Shown here: piece by piece, positions 32,420 through 42,330 of the stretch
Layout: the number at the start of each line of letters is the position of its first letter
Position numbering within the stretch: the stretch's first letter is position 1
Assembly: GCA_900290245.1 (NCBI GenBank)
Contig: OKRB01000078.1
Location: 94,827 to 158,826 of the forward strand
Source: Candidatus Sulfuritelmatomonas gaucii
GTDB taxonomy: Bacteria > Acidobacteriota > Terriglobia > Terriglobales > Acidobacteriaceae
DNA length: 64,000 nt
Direction of reading: 5' to 3'
Notes under the pieces: generated by a model
Seen by the model: the letters and a program-made list of their open reading frames with translations, nothing else
Told to the model about the DNA's origin: nothing
Databases searched by the model: none
Position numbers and translations under genes: made by a program

Positions 32420-33397
32420 ATGCTACCAGGCATAACGTTGCAGGAGACGGCTGGCTCCCATACTAAAAATAACAATCACGATCATGCCACCCTCCTCCAA
32501 CAACTCATCACGGAGAGCCAGAACGAGGCCTCACAAGGATTCGACACCAAATCCGCACTTGAAATTGCCCGCATCATCAACCACGAGGACGCAAGGATTG
32601 CGGGAGCGGTGAAGAAAGCTATCCCGGAGATTGCCGAAGTTATTGACCTTGTCGCTCGGAGTTTGCGTGACGGCGGCCGGTTGATCTACATCGGGGCAGG
32701 CTCCAGCGGGAGAATTGCGGCGCTCGACTCTTCCGAGTGCCCTCCCACCTATTCCACCGCCCCGGGACAGGTGCAATACATCATGGCAGGCGGACCCAAG
32801 GCATTGGCGTCGGCTGTCGAAGTGAACGAAGATTCCGAGGAGCTGGGCCAGCGGGATATCGCGCGCCGGCGCCCGACACGCAAAGATGTGGTGATTGGTG
32901 TCTCCGCGTCCGGCCGCACGCCCTACGTCGTGGCAGCCGTGGCCTATGCGCGTGCCCGCGGCGCGAAAACCGCAGCCGTCACTTGCAATCACGGAACGCC
33001 GCTCGCCGATGCCGCCGATATCACGATGGTGGCTGATGTCGGGCCTGAGGTCGTGGCGGGCTCCACGCGCATGAAGGCAGCAACCGCCCAGAAGATGATG
33101 CTCAATACCATCACCACCGGTGCAATGGCGCGCCTCGGTTATGTGTACGAAAACCTCATGGTGAACGTGCACATGCAGAACTCCAAGCTTGTGGAACGCG
33201 GTATTCGCATCCTGATGTGTGCGTGCAATATCGACCGCGCGACTGCCGTGGAGACCATCAAAAGCGCGGGGCGCAGCGTGCCCGTGGCACTGGTGATGCT
33301 GAAAGCCAGGGTGGATAAACCCGAGGCAGTGCGTCGGCTTGCGAAATCAGACGGCAATGTGCGCCTGGCGATCGAAGACACGGTCTTGGAACTCTAG
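32420..33397 (+). CDS. murQ: N-acetylmuramic acid 6-phosphate etherase
   Basis: GRLIYIGAGSSGRIAALDSSECPPTY; VIGVSASGRTPYVV; GSTRMKAATAQKMMLNTITTGAMARLGYVYENLMVNV. Confidence 0.96.
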   Translation: MLPGITLQETAGSHTKNNNHDHATLLQQLITESQNEASQGFDTKSALEIARIINHEDARIAGAVKKAIPEIAEVIDLVARSLRDGGRLIYIGAGSSGRIAALDSSECPPTYSTAPGQVQYIMAGGPKALASAVEVNEDSEELGQRDIARRRPTRKDVVIGVSASGRTPYVVAAVAYARARGAKTAAVTCNHGTPLADAADITMVADVGPEVVAGSTRMKAATAQKMMLNTITTGAMARLGYVYENLMVNVHMQNSKLVERGIRILMCACNIDRATAVETIKSAGRSVPVALVMLKARVDKPEAVRRLAKSDGNVRLAIEDTVLEL

Positions 33398-33551
33398 CCG
33401 GAGGCTCCTGTTCGAGCCTGATCTAAAAAGGCCACTTCCCTGCCCAGCCGCAGTGCCTTCGCGTTCATGTCTCATCTGAATGTGAAAAACCAAGGCGCCT
33501 AAGACGAATCCTTTCTCATTCCCCGAAATGAGATCGAATTTCCTCAGACGT

Positions 33552-34193
33552 TCAGGGCAGCACGCGCTTGATGTGCAGGAAGAGGATCAAGTTGAGTAGA
33601 AGGCCGATGCAAAGCAGCCCGATCATTATGGCGGCGCCGATCTTGACCTTCTTGGTGAACGACTTCAGATCCTCGAGCAGCTCCTGCTGTTCCAACGTAT
33701 TGCGATCAGTAGCTTCGCGCACCATCCCCAACTGATCTTCCACCCGTTTGAGCGAAGTGTTCTGCTCCATCACCTGGTCGCGCAGGCTGCGGTGCTGCGT
33801 CTGAAGCTCGGCCAATCCATTCTCGACCGGCGCCAGGTCCACCTTCGGCGGAGGAGGCGCAGGATGTGGGTGAGGAGTGAAGAGATTGGCGATGGCCGTC
33901 GCGACGTTGCCGTCTAACAAGGGCAGAAGCCGTTGTACCAGCGGAAGAGCTGCGCGAACAGCGCTAATCGCGCGCGTCAGGCCGGAGGGCCCATCTGCTG
34001 CGGCCGGGGCGGGCAGCGCGCGGCCCGGGGGACCCGCGGGAAGACGCTTGCCGTTGCCTTCATTGGATGGAACGGGCGAACGCGTGCTTGCGCCCATGGG
34101 CAGCGGAGCTCCGATGATTCTAGGGTGCGCCTCAGTAGCTCCAGGTGTAAACGGACTGCGATCAATGGATTCAACGCTCTGGGGTTCGCTCAT
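33552..34193 (-). CDS. Hypothetical coiled-coil protein with C-terminal TM
   Basis: C-terminal KVKIGAAIMIGLLCIGLLLNLILFLHI TM helix; Pro-rich N-terminus; central coiled coil. Confidence 0.55.
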   Translation of the reverse strand: MSEPQSVESIDRSPFTPGATEAHPRIIGAPLPMGASTRSPVPSNEGNGKRLPAGPPGRALPAPAAADGPSGLTRAISAVRAALPLVQRLLPLLDGNVATAIANLFTPHPHPAPPPPKVDLAPVENGLAELQTQHRSLRDQVMEQNTSLKRVEDQLGMVREATDRNTLEQQELLEDLKSFTKKVKIGAAIMIGLLCIGLLLNLILFLHIKRVLP

Positions 34194-34337
34194 CGGCTTT
34201 CCTCTGCAATCACTAATATAAGCGGCAACCCCAATATATAGCTGATCCCCGCGACGGAAAGGAAAAGTCTATGTGCTTCTCCGGGGCAAATGAAGCACTC
34301 AAGCGAGCCACGGTATGCTCGTAACCAGGAGAGGAAT

Positions 34338-35024
34338 GTGAATCCACATTTGAGCCGCACGCTCGGCAGCGTGCAGCGAAATATCCTGGCTGGAATTATC
34401 ACCATCGGCCCGCTCTTTGTTACTTACCGGATCTTCAGCTTCCTGCTGGAAACGCTGGCCAAAGCGGGATTGCCGATCGTACATCTGTTTGCCGTCATCT
34501 TTCCCTTCGACTGGTTCGACTCTCCGTGGCTGCAATGGCTCCTGGCGATTCTGCTCACGCTGGTCGTGCTATACGTGGTTGGCCGCGTCACTTCCCTGGT
34601 CGTGGGACGCGAGGCCTTCGGGCTGTTCGAGTCGTTGCTGGAGCGGCTGCCGTTTGTCGCCAAGGTGTACACATCGGTTCGTCAGCTCATTGATTCCATG
34701 ATGGCCAAGAAAGGCGCAAGCCAACGCGTGGTGCTGGTGGATTTTCCCATTCCCGGCCAGAAAAGCATCGGCTTTTTGACGCGCACCTTGAGCGACGCTG
34801 GAAGCGGACGTCCGCTGGCGGCAGTGCTGATTCCCAATGCCATCAACCCCACATCGGCCTTTTTGCAGATCCTTCCCATGGAACGGGTGATCGAAACCGA
34901 CCTGAGCATGGAGCAGGCGATGAGCATGGTGATGACGGGAGGCGCCGTAGGGCCGGAGACGATTCAGTATTCGAAAGCAACTGCCAAGTCCGAAATCGCC
35001 GAGCCGCAAGCGCCGCATACCTAA
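34338..35024 (+). CDS. DUF502 family membrane protein
   Basis: RNILAGIITIGPLFVTYRIFSFLLETL ... SLLERLPFVAKVYTSVRQLIDSM ... VVLVDFPIPGQKSIGFLTR. Confidence 0.88.
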   Translation: MNPHLSRTLGSVQRNILAGIITIGPLFVTYRIFSFLLETLAKAGLPIVHLFAVIFPFDWFDSPWLQWLLAILLTLVVLYVVGRVTSLVVGREAFGLFESLLERLPFVAKVYTSVRQLIDSMMAKKGASQRVVLVDFPIPGQKSIGFLTRTLSDAGSGRPLAAVLIPNAINPTSAFLQILPMERVIETDLSMEQAMSMVMTGGAVGPETIQYSKATAKSEIAEPQAPHT

Positions 35025-35037
35025 TTCAAGCGACTGA

Positions 35038-36261
35038 TTAAGGCGCTACGGTGGAGTCAGTTTTTTCGGCCGCAACCAGGTTCTCCTCCGCATGCTCGCT
35101 CTCGACCGTCACCTTGCGAAGGCTCACATGGTCAAAGCGGGCCCAGATCAAACCCGCTGGAATCACGCTGAGAGACGTCGTGACAAGCAACATGGCTGCG
35201 CAAGCGGTCGACGCCTCAGGAGCGGCTCCGAAAAAGCTGGAGAGCGCCGCGGCGACAAAGGCTATCTGCGAAAACCACCCCACGAACGGGAGTTGAAGCA
35301 CGCTGACGCCTCCGCTGATCATCATGATCAAAACGCATTTCGGAAGGCTCATCGGCGCCAGCGCTGGACTTGCGGTGAAGGCATGTACCGTCTCCGCATA
35401 AGAGAGCCCGATCAGGATCCACATGCCGATTGAGAGCGAGGCGGAGATGCCAAAGTCGGAAAAGCTGCGCAACACGTCGAGGTCGGCGTGAAATGTCCGA
35501 ATCTTGTGCGCGATGGCGCGGCCGATGTTCTTGGAAATAAGGCCAAAAGACGCCTCAAAGAAGCTGGCCACCGCGGCTCCGGATAGTCTCACCACCACCA
35601 AAACCAGAACCCCGGCCAAGGTGGCCAGCAGGGCCCCAAAGCGGGCGAAGACTTGAGAAAGAATGGGAAAGCGATGGAAGAGCGGCGCGAAAAGATGGGA
35701 GATGAGTCCCGCCTGGCCGGGGACGGCGGCCAAACCCTGCTGCGGAATCGACAGAAGAGCAAGCGAAGTAAAAAGCGCCAAGGTACCAAAATCGAAGAGG
35801 CGTTCGACGATGTAAACGGCCACTTGCGAGCCCAGCGGTTCGTTTGTCTTCTTAGCGACAAGGTATGGCCTGACCGGGTCGGCGACGCGGCCAATCAGCG
35901 ACACAGCGGTAAAGCCAATGACCTGGACTCCGATGAGCGAAAAAAGCGGGATCTTTTTGTTGTGCCGCATCAGCAAGGCCCAGCGCGCTCCACGAAAAAG
36001 ATAGGAGACGGCGATGAAGACGACCGCAAGGACGATTTTGCCCCAATCGGCGCGAGCCACCTGTTCATCAAAAACGTGGAAATCGAAATGAATTCGCGAG
36101 CGGGCCCAAAAGGCCAGGGCAGCCAGTGCCAACAGCGCAACAAGGCCCAGAATCCATTGGCTTTTTTTCACGCGATCTCCGTTCGAAAACTTGCCATACA
36201 CGTCTATGCGTATGTTCTCACGCGCACTTACTTGTCGCATCAAATGTTGAGCCCCGCACAT
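35038..36261 (-). CDS. Flippase-like / lysylphosphatidylglycerol synthase TM-domain protein
   Basis: Multiple TM; FRGARWALLMRHNKKIPLFSLIGVQVIGFTAVSLIGRVADPVRPYLVAKK is UPF0104/AglD-like. Confidence 0.85.
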   Translation of the reverse strand: MCGAQHLMRQVSARENIRIDVYGKFSNGDRVKKSQWILGLVALLALAALAFWARSRIHFDFHVFDEQVARADWGKIVLAVVFIAVSYLFRGARWALLMRHNKKIPLFSLIGVQVIGFTAVSLIGRVADPVRPYLVAKKTNEPLGSQVAVYIVERLFDFGTLALFTSLALLSIPQQGLAAVPGQAGLISHLFAPLFHRFPILSQVFARFGALLATLAGVLVLVVVRLSGAAVASFFEASFGLISKNIGRAIAHKIRTFHADLDVLRSFSDFGISASLSIGMWILIGLSYAETVHAFTASPALAPMSLPKCVLIMMISGGVSVLQLPFVGWFSQIAFVAAALSSFFGAAPEASTACAAMLLVTTSLSVIPAGLIWARFDHVSLRKVTVESEHAEENLVAAEKTDSTVAP

Positions 36262-36324
36262 GCGGAGTCAATAGTTGTCAATGCTGAATGAACGAGATTG
36301 GATGGCCGAAAATACGCGCAGTTT

Positions 36325-37104
36325 TTAGTGGGATGCAGCTTGACTTGCCACTGGGGCGGGAGCGTTCACCGCGGCTTTTCCGGTAACGGCTTCTCGAGCC
36401 AGCACGCGACGATTGAATTCATGAATGACCCGAGCGACGTAGGTGCGCGTCTCGTGATACGGCGGAATGCCGTGATATTTGTCGACTGCCTCAGGGCCCG
36501 CGTTATAGGCAGCCAACGCCAGCGCCAGGTTGTCGTGATACCTGGTGAGCAGCGAGTCAAGATAGGTCGAACCCCCGCGCACATTCTCGGAGGGCTGAAA
36601 ACTGTCGCGCACGCCCATTCCCGCAGCGGTCTCGGGCATAAGTTGCATCAGTCCCTGCGCACCGGCGGAGCTCACTGCATGAGCATTGCCATCGCTTTCG
36701 GCCTTCACCACGCTGGCCAGCAGGTCGACGTCCAGGTTATGCACCGCCCCTGCCCTCCCCAGCATTTCGCGCAGGTCGGCCGTGGTTAAATTTGCTTGGC
36801 GTTGCGGGCCGGGCGTTGGCGCCGGTGCTGGCACAGCTGGCGCAGTCGGATCCGGAATCGTTTCGAATGCGGAGATCTCGCCGGGAGCGAATTCCATGTA
36901 GTTATCTTCGCCGGCGCTCAAGTAAACGCGGATGCGCCCATCCACCTGCGCATGATGATCGCAACGCAGAGCAAATCCATTACGCAGGGTCACCTGCTCC
37001 GCAGCGCGCACCTGGAGTGCGAGGCCCGTAACGGCCAAGAGTGCCGCAGACCCAGCTAGAAAATGTCTGCGCGCGCTTCGAATTCGATGAAACTCATCAC
37101 TCAT
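36325..37104 (-). CDS. Lytic transglycosylase (SLT) domain protein
   Basis: LLASVVKAESDGNAHAVSSAGAQGLMQLMPETAAGMGV...ALAAYNAGPEAVDKYHGIPPYHETRTYVARV; 4-bp overlap with upstream HAD gene. Confidence 0.9.
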   Translation of the reverse strand: MSDEFHRIRSARRHFLAGSAALLAVTGLALQVRAAEQVTLRNGFALRCDHHAQVDGRIRVYLSAGEDNYMEFAPGEISAFETIPDPTAPAVPAPAPTPGPQRQANLTTADLREMLGRAGAVHNLDVDLLASVVKAESDGNAHAVSSAGAQGLMQLMPETAAGMGVRDSFQPSENVRGGSTYLDSLLTRYHDNLALALAAYNAGPEAVDKYHGIPPYHETRTYVARVIHEFNRRVLAREAVTGKAAVNAPAPVASQAASH

Positions 37105-37982
37105 GCTCTTGCTTCTGCCAATTTCGCCAGCGCCGATTCCAACACGACTGCGACGCCTTCGTCGTCGTTTGATGGCGCCTGCTTCCAGCCGCGCGTCTTC
37201 GCCATGGTTCGCAATTCGGCAGCCGCATTTGCCATCACAATTCCCTGCCCTGCCCACTCCAGCATACCCACATCGTTCCAATTGTCGCCAATGGCCATGG
37301 TTTCCTTGCGCTCGACGCCCAACTCTGCGGCCAGACGTTGCAGCGCCCATCCCTTGGTGACGCCGGGCGGAAGCAGATCGAGGATCGAGAGGTCGCGCGC
37401 CGGATACTCGGTCCGCGCGCACCCGCATTCATCGCGCCACTCGCTCGCCTGCAATGCTTTCTCGGCGTCTTTCATTTTGTCGATGCTTCCCGCCGCCATT
37501 CCCTGGATCGGATCGTCGCCATCGATCAGCGCAAGTTCCAACGGCTTCACGATCTCGATAGCATTGCGATTGGCCTCGACCCACATGGCGATCCGGCCAT
37601 GCGCCTGTTCCAGGTCTTCGAGAACAAGCTCGCCGCGTCCCGGCCGGTTGAAGGTAAACACAACGATTCCAAACGGTCGCAGTACGCCACACAAGCCCCG
37701 GGCAACACGCGACTGCATATGGCAACACTCCATCACTTCGCCAGTCAGCGTGCAGGTCACTGCACCATTTGACGCGATAACGGGCGTGTCCGCTCGCAAT
37801 CCCAGGCCGACAAGCAATGGCGCGGCATAGGCGGCGCGCCGGCCCGTGGCAAAGACCACAGTGATTCCCGCTTCCTGAGCAGCGCGCAGCGCTCGCACAT
37901 TGCGCTCGCTGATGGTATGGGAGTGCGCTGGCAGCAGCGTGCCATCCAGGTCGATCGCCACCAGGCGAAGTGGGGGATGCAT
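37101..37982 (-). CDS. HAD-superfamily hydrolase (Cof-type)
   Basis: LVAIDLDGTLLPAHSHTISERNVRAL; KETMAIGDNWNDVGMLEWAGQGIVMANAAAE. Confidence 0.9.
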   Translation of the reverse strand: MHPPLRLVAIDLDGTLLPAHSHTISERNVRALRAAQEAGITVVFATGRRAAYAAPLLVGLGLRADTPVIASNGAVTCTLTGEVMECCHMQSRVARGLCGVLRPFGIVVFTFNRPGRGELVLEDLEQAHGRIAMWVEANRNAIEIVKPLELALIDGDDPIQGMAAGSIDKMKDAEKALQASEWRDECGCARTEYPARDLSILDLLPPGVTKGWALQRLAAELGVERKETMAIGDNWNDVGMLEWAGQGIVMANAAAELRTMAKTRGWKQAPSNDDEGVAVVLESALAKLAEARA

Positions 37983-37998
37983 AGGCTCAGTGTACGGG

Positions 37999-38054
37999 AC
38001 CGGGGACACAGGGACCAGAGAACCGGGGGCAGCCAATAGCTAACAGGGATCAGA
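37999..38054. repeat. Degenerate heptameric repeat related to the one at 17806-17840
   Basis: ACCGGGG-ACACAGG-GACCAGA-GAACCGG-GGGCAGC-CAATAGC-TAACAGG-GATCAGA. Confidence 0.55.
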
Positions 38055-38091
38055 AAGACGAGGAACCGCATGATCCGGTAATCTTTGATGA

Positions 38092-38292
38092 ATGGAACGG
38101 ATCTGCAGCCAGTGTCATGCGGTGATGGGTGAGGAAACTCAGGGCGATTGGTGCCCGGCGTGTGGCGGCGCGATTGTGGAGCGTGAAGTTTCCGAGACCC
38201 TGCGGAGCGCGAACGGGCCGGCGGAGATCGATCATCGCGGCATTGTGCTGCCGCGGCGTCACGCCTTGGGCGGGATTATTACCCCCCAGTAG
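38092..38292 (+). CDS. Small zinc-ribbon-like protein
   Basis: 66 aa with ICSQCHAVM...WCPACGGAIVE two CxxC knuckles. Confidence 0.55.
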   Translation: MERICSQCHAVMGEETQGDWCPACGGAIVEREVSETLRSANGPAEIDHRGIVLPRRHALGGIITPQ

Positions 38293-38298
38293 CGTTGC

Positions 38299-39549
38299 CT
38301 ATTCGTACCGCAGGGCTTCGGCCGGCAGCACCCGGGCGGCTGACGAAGATGGGTACAAGGTGGCCAGGAGCGAAATGCCGATCGAGGCTGCCGCGACGAT
38401 CACCCCGTGAATGGCACGCGGAGCGAAGGGCAGCGTATCGATGGAATAGACCTCGGCTGAGAGATGGATAAAGTGATAGTGTCCGCCGGCCCATGACGCG
38501 ATATACCCGAGAACGAGTCCCAGCGCCGTGCCGACTACGCTGATCAGAATGCCCTGAAAGAGAAAGATGCGGCGCACCTGGTCCGGCGACACGCCGAAGC
38601 TCATCATCACGGCGATATCGCGGGTCTTTTCCATCACCATCATGGTGAGTGCGATGAGAATGTTGAGCGCGGCCACAATCACAATCAGCGCGATGATGAT
38701 GAAGGTGACGATCTGTTCTTCTTTGAGTGCGCTGAAGAGCTCGCGGTTCTGCTCCATCCAGTTGTTGGTCATGTAGCCGGGGCCGGCAGCTTGCTCAATG
38801 GTGTGAGCGATCTCGGGCGCACGATTGGGATCGTCGACTTTGAAGCTGATGATCGACACCAGATCGGGTTCATCGAAGAGCCTCTGCGCGTCGGCGAGCC
38901 GCAGGAAACCCATTTCGTCGTCGTACTGGTAAAAGCCAGAGTGGAATGTGCCGGCGAGGCGGAAGCGGACGTACTTGGGGACCTCTCCGAGAGGCGTCAT
39001 CTCGCCCTGTGGACTCACAACAAGGACCGAATCGCCTGCGGCGGCGCCGATGGTTTGGGCCAGATCGCTGCCCAGGATGATGGGCGGAAGCTCTTCGCTT
39101 TGCGTTGACGCGGACGCGGGTTGCGGTTCGAGAATATTCACCGCGCCGGGTGAAGCCGTCGAAAGAAGGTCGCTGACGTTTCGTTCGTCGTCCGGCAGGA
39201 CGCCTTCGATCATTGCGCCTCCGCTGCGTGCGCCGCGGGCCGCCAGCACCGGTTCGAACAGGCCCGGCGACGCGGCCACCACATGCGGCAGATGACTCAA
39301 GCGCTTTACAAGGGGTTCCCAATCGCGGATTCCGCGTGCTTCAACCTGCATGAGCTGAATGTGTGCGGTAAAGCCCAGCAGCTTGTCCTGCAGGTCCCGC
39401 TGCATGCCCGTGGTGATGGCCAGGGCAATGATCAGCGCCGCCACTCCCGCGGTGACGCCTGCGACGGAGATGCCGGTCACCACGCCGACTACAGCCTGCC
39501 GCCTTTTGGCCTTCAGGTACCGCGCCGCGACGTAAAGCTCAAACCGCAT
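38299..39549 (-). CDS. ABC transporter permease, LolC/LolE (FtsX-like) family
   Basis: MRFELYVAARYLKAKRRQAVVGVVTGISVAGVTAGVAALIIALAITTGMQRDLQDKLLG ... EKTRDIAVMMSFGVSPDQVRRIFLFQGILISVVGTALGLVLGY. Confidence 0.92.
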   Translation of the reverse strand: MRFELYVAARYLKAKRRQAVVGVVTGISVAGVTAGVAALIIALAITTGMQRDLQDKLLGFTAHIQLMQVEARGIRDWEPLVKRLSHLPHVVAASPGLFEPVLAARGARSGGAMIEGVLPDDERNVSDLLSTASPGAVNILEPQPASASTQSEELPPIILGSDLAQTIGAAAGDSVLVVSPQGEMTPLGEVPKYVRFRLAGTFHSGFYQYDDEMGFLRLADAQRLFDEPDLVSIISFKVDDPNRAPEIAHTIEQAAGPGYMTNNWMEQNRELFSALKEEQIVTFIIIALIVIVAALNILIALTMMVMEKTRDIAVMMSFGVSPDQVRRIFLFQGILISVVGTALGLVLGYIASWAGGHYHFIHLSAEVYSIDTLPFAPRAIHGVIVAAASIGISLLATLYPSSSAARVLPAEALRYE

Positions 39550-39554
39550 CGGGT

Positions 39555-41861
39555 TTATTGCTCCTGGGCAGGAATCACGGTTTTGGCCACGCCCACGTTG
39601 TCATAGCGGTCATAAGCACGCACCGTGATCAGATGCTCGCCGATCTTGCCATCCTCTGCATCCACTGCGATGTGAAATTCGTAATGCTCGCTCTTGGAGT
39701 CGGAGAGCATGCCCACCGGATCGACGTATTGCCAGGGGCCGGCGTCGAGGGAGTACTCGGCATGCGCGACCGGCGACGTCGTATCCACAGCGCTGAAGCT
39801 GATGACGAAGGGCTTGCGGCAGTGCGACTGCGCGCAGTTTGCCGGCTGCCCGGCTGCTTTGAAATCGGTGATCGCCGGCGGCGTGGTGTCGACCACGAAA
39901 CGATCGCTGATTTTTTCGCCGGTCAGCGCGCCGCCCGGCGTGTGCGAAGGCGCGTCAGAAGCCACTACCTTTAGTTCGTAACCGCCGTCAGGAATCTGCG
40001 TCGCGTCAAAGCTGTATGCTTGATCCTCAATTCCCTTCTTGAGCAGCCACCATCCGGCATCGCCGTCGCCCCGGAGATAAACGGAATAAACCAGCTTGTC
40101 GCCGTCGGCATCATGTGCAGCCCATCGAGCCGTGATTGCGGTTCGGTCCTTTGTCGCCTGCAGCGCTGTGGCGCTGCTGGTGTCGTAGGAAACTCCTCCA
40201 GAGGTCTGGCCGGCCGACGGGAAGTTGATATTGACGGTCTGGCTCTGGGATGTGGAAGTTTGCGGATTCAGGCGGGCTCCGGGGACCACCACCAGGTCGT
40301 CCATGACGGGCGCCGAGTTTACCGGTAAATAGTCGACACCGACGCTGCCAAGGTCGCCCTCAGTGTGGAGCACGGCTTTCCACTGCAAAAAGCGTCCTGG
40401 CGGCGAAATCACTGATTCACCCTGAAGAGCCTGCCAGTCGCTCCAGCCCCGCACCGGCTGCTCCACATTCCCTGTGCGGGTAAGAATCTCGTATCCCGAG
40501 GAACCTGGCTCAATTTCGATATGGCCAAAACGCGCAAAGGCTCCGGCATCCAGAACGTCGCTGGCATATTCGTGCGTCTGCGTCGCGCCCAGTGAATACA
40601 CGCGGCCCGTATTCCCTGTGCCGATGAACGACGTTGTCGAACCCTGGTTAGAAGCCAGGCTCAGTCCCTGCTGCGCTTGCAGGTGACCAATGTCGGCGTA
40701 GCTGCCGTCGTCTCGAATGCGGAAGATGTGCCCGCGGTTTCCACTGATCGCCAGCACCCCGTCAGGGCCCGCCGCTAGCGCGTAGACGATGTCGTCCTTG
40801 CTGGTCCACAGCGACCGCGGCGCCTGGCCCTCGGTCAGAGCATAGATTTCAGTACCCTCGGGCACCGAAGCGCTGGCATTGGCGGCCTGCATCGATTCCG
40901 GCTGCACAACCGTGATAGTGATCGAAGCCATTCCCTGCACTGGCAGCGGCGGAAGCGGATTGTGGCTCTTGTCGCCTACGCTGGCGACGTAGATGGTTCC
41001 TTTGGCACCGACGGCGACGCTCGTGATCTCCCTCCGCGGAGCTTCGAACAAAACGTAGCCCTTGCCGTGCGCATCAATGCGATACACCAGTCCTGAGCCG
41101 TCGGAACCGGCGATCAGGTTCCCGTTTGCGTCCCACGCCAGCGTCCGAATATGCGCGTCATCGCTCTTGAAAAACAGCTCCGGTGTTGAACCCGCTTTGG
41201 CAGGGTCGACGCGATAAATGGCCCCCGGACTCCCCGTGGCAATATAGAGCCGTCCTTCCTTGTCGAAGGTCAGCGCCCAGATGTAATGGGTCTGGGAACT
41301 CGACGCAGCCGCCGGCTTGGCTGCGCCCGTTGCCGTGTCGTCCGCCTTGGCGGCGTCAAAAACGACCGTGGCGCTGCTTTCATCCAGCTTCGTGGTTGCG
41401 TCAGAGTTCAACTTGTAGACCTTGCCGCTTGGCACCGTGGCTGCGTAGACCGCGCCATCGGGTCCGATGCACAAGGCCTGGACGGTCAGGTCTCTGGTTT
41501 CAAAAAGAGTGAATGGCTTTTCGCGTTGCCGCACGCTCAGGCGCAATACTGTTGCAGGCGAACCGGTGCCGGCTAAGATGCGGCCTTCTCTGCCTTCAGC
41601 CAGCGACCAAACGAAACTTGAAGGGGTTGTGGCCAATTCGGTCAGGCCGGGGCTCGGCCGCAAATGGCCATCGCTCTCAATCGCAACGCCTTCGGGCGTG
41701 CCCTTCTCGTACTCCTCCATCTGTGATTGCAGCCACAGGTGGGTGCCCTGGGCCGCTGCCAAGGAGGCGGTTGAGATGGCCCCTGCCGCCAAGGCGGCAA
41801 AGATCACGTTGCAATAGAGAATAGGCAGCGGACGGCGAACGAAGCGGAGAGAACCAAGCAT
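39555..41861 (-). CDS. Secreted beta-propeller (NHL/WD40-like) protein
   Basis: Signal-like N-terminus MLGSLRFVRRPLPILYCNVIFAALAAGAISTASLAAAQG; repeated blades such as GRLYIATGSPGAIYRVDPAKAG and GNLIAGSDGSGLVYRIDAHGKG. Confidence 0.75.
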   Translation of the reverse strand: MLGSLRFVRRPLPILYCNVIFAALAAGAISTASLAAAQGTHLWLQSQMEEYEKGTPEGVAIESDGHLRPSPGLTELATTPSSFVWSLAEGREGRILAGTGSPATVLRLSVRQREKPFTLFETRDLTVQALCIGPDGAVYAATVPSGKVYKLNSDATTKLDESSATVVFDAAKADDTATGAAKPAAASSSQTHYIWALTFDKEGRLYIATGSPGAIYRVDPAKAGSTPELFFKSDDAHIRTLAWDANGNLIAGSDGSGLVYRIDAHGKGYVLFEAPRREITSVAVGAKGTIYVASVGDKSHNPLPPLPVQGMASITITVVQPESMQAANASASVPEGTEIYALTEGQAPRSLWTSKDDIVYALAAGPDGVLAISGNRGHIFRIRDDGSYADIGHLQAQQGLSLASNQGSTTSFIGTGNTGRVYSLGATQTHEYASDVLDAGAFARFGHIEIEPGSSGYEILTRTGNVEQPVRGWSDWQALQGESVISPPGRFLQWKAVLHTEGDLGSVGVDYLPVNSAPVMDDLVVVPGARLNPQTSTSQSQTVNINFPSAGQTSGGVSYDTSSATALQATKDRTAITARWAAHDADGDKLVYSVYLRGDGDAGWWLLKKGIEDQAYSFDATQIPDGGYELKVVASDAPSHTPGGALTGEKISDRFVVDTTPPAITDFKAAGQPANCAQSHCRKPFVISFSAVDTTSPVAHAEYSLDAGPWQYVDPVGMLSDSKSEHYEFHIAVDAEDGKIGEHLITVRAYDRYDNVGVAKTVIPAQEQ

Positions 41862-42111
41862 TCTTCCGTTGAGTCTACTAGACTTTGGCGCATTCAGCAT
41901 GCCGTCGTTTGGCCGATTCCGATGCCCGGCTCGGCATCCGCTCGCTGGCCCTCCGATTCGTGAAAACGACGACGCAACTCTGCCCGAAGCGTGAGCACCG
42001 AACCGTGATTGAGGCCAGGCGAGGACGGAGGCCGGAAGAGGCTCATTTTCGGCCAAAGAGTGTGAGCCATCGCACAAACTTCATGTGGTGAATTGCCAAT
42101 CCTGTTTTATC

Positions 42112-42179
42112 AATACGACTTTTGCACAACTCGCGAGGCATGCTCCACTTTTTCCCACAAGGGTGTTGCCAGTCGTATT
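42112..42179. repeat. Spaced inverted repeat upstream of gvpF/L-like gene
   Basis: aatacgact (42112-42120) ... agtcgtatt (42171-42179), 9-bp perfect arms. Confidence 0.4.
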
Positions 42180-42330
42180 TTTCGAGGACTAGTATTGGCG
42201 CTAGTTTCTGAGGCCGCAACCACGGCCCTTGCATTCGCTTCAATATGCATGCAGTTGTTCTCAAGTTCACAGAGCTTCATCAACCAGCGGCGCATGACAG
42301 TTTAGGCGCGCGCGGACGGAGTGTCTCGTC

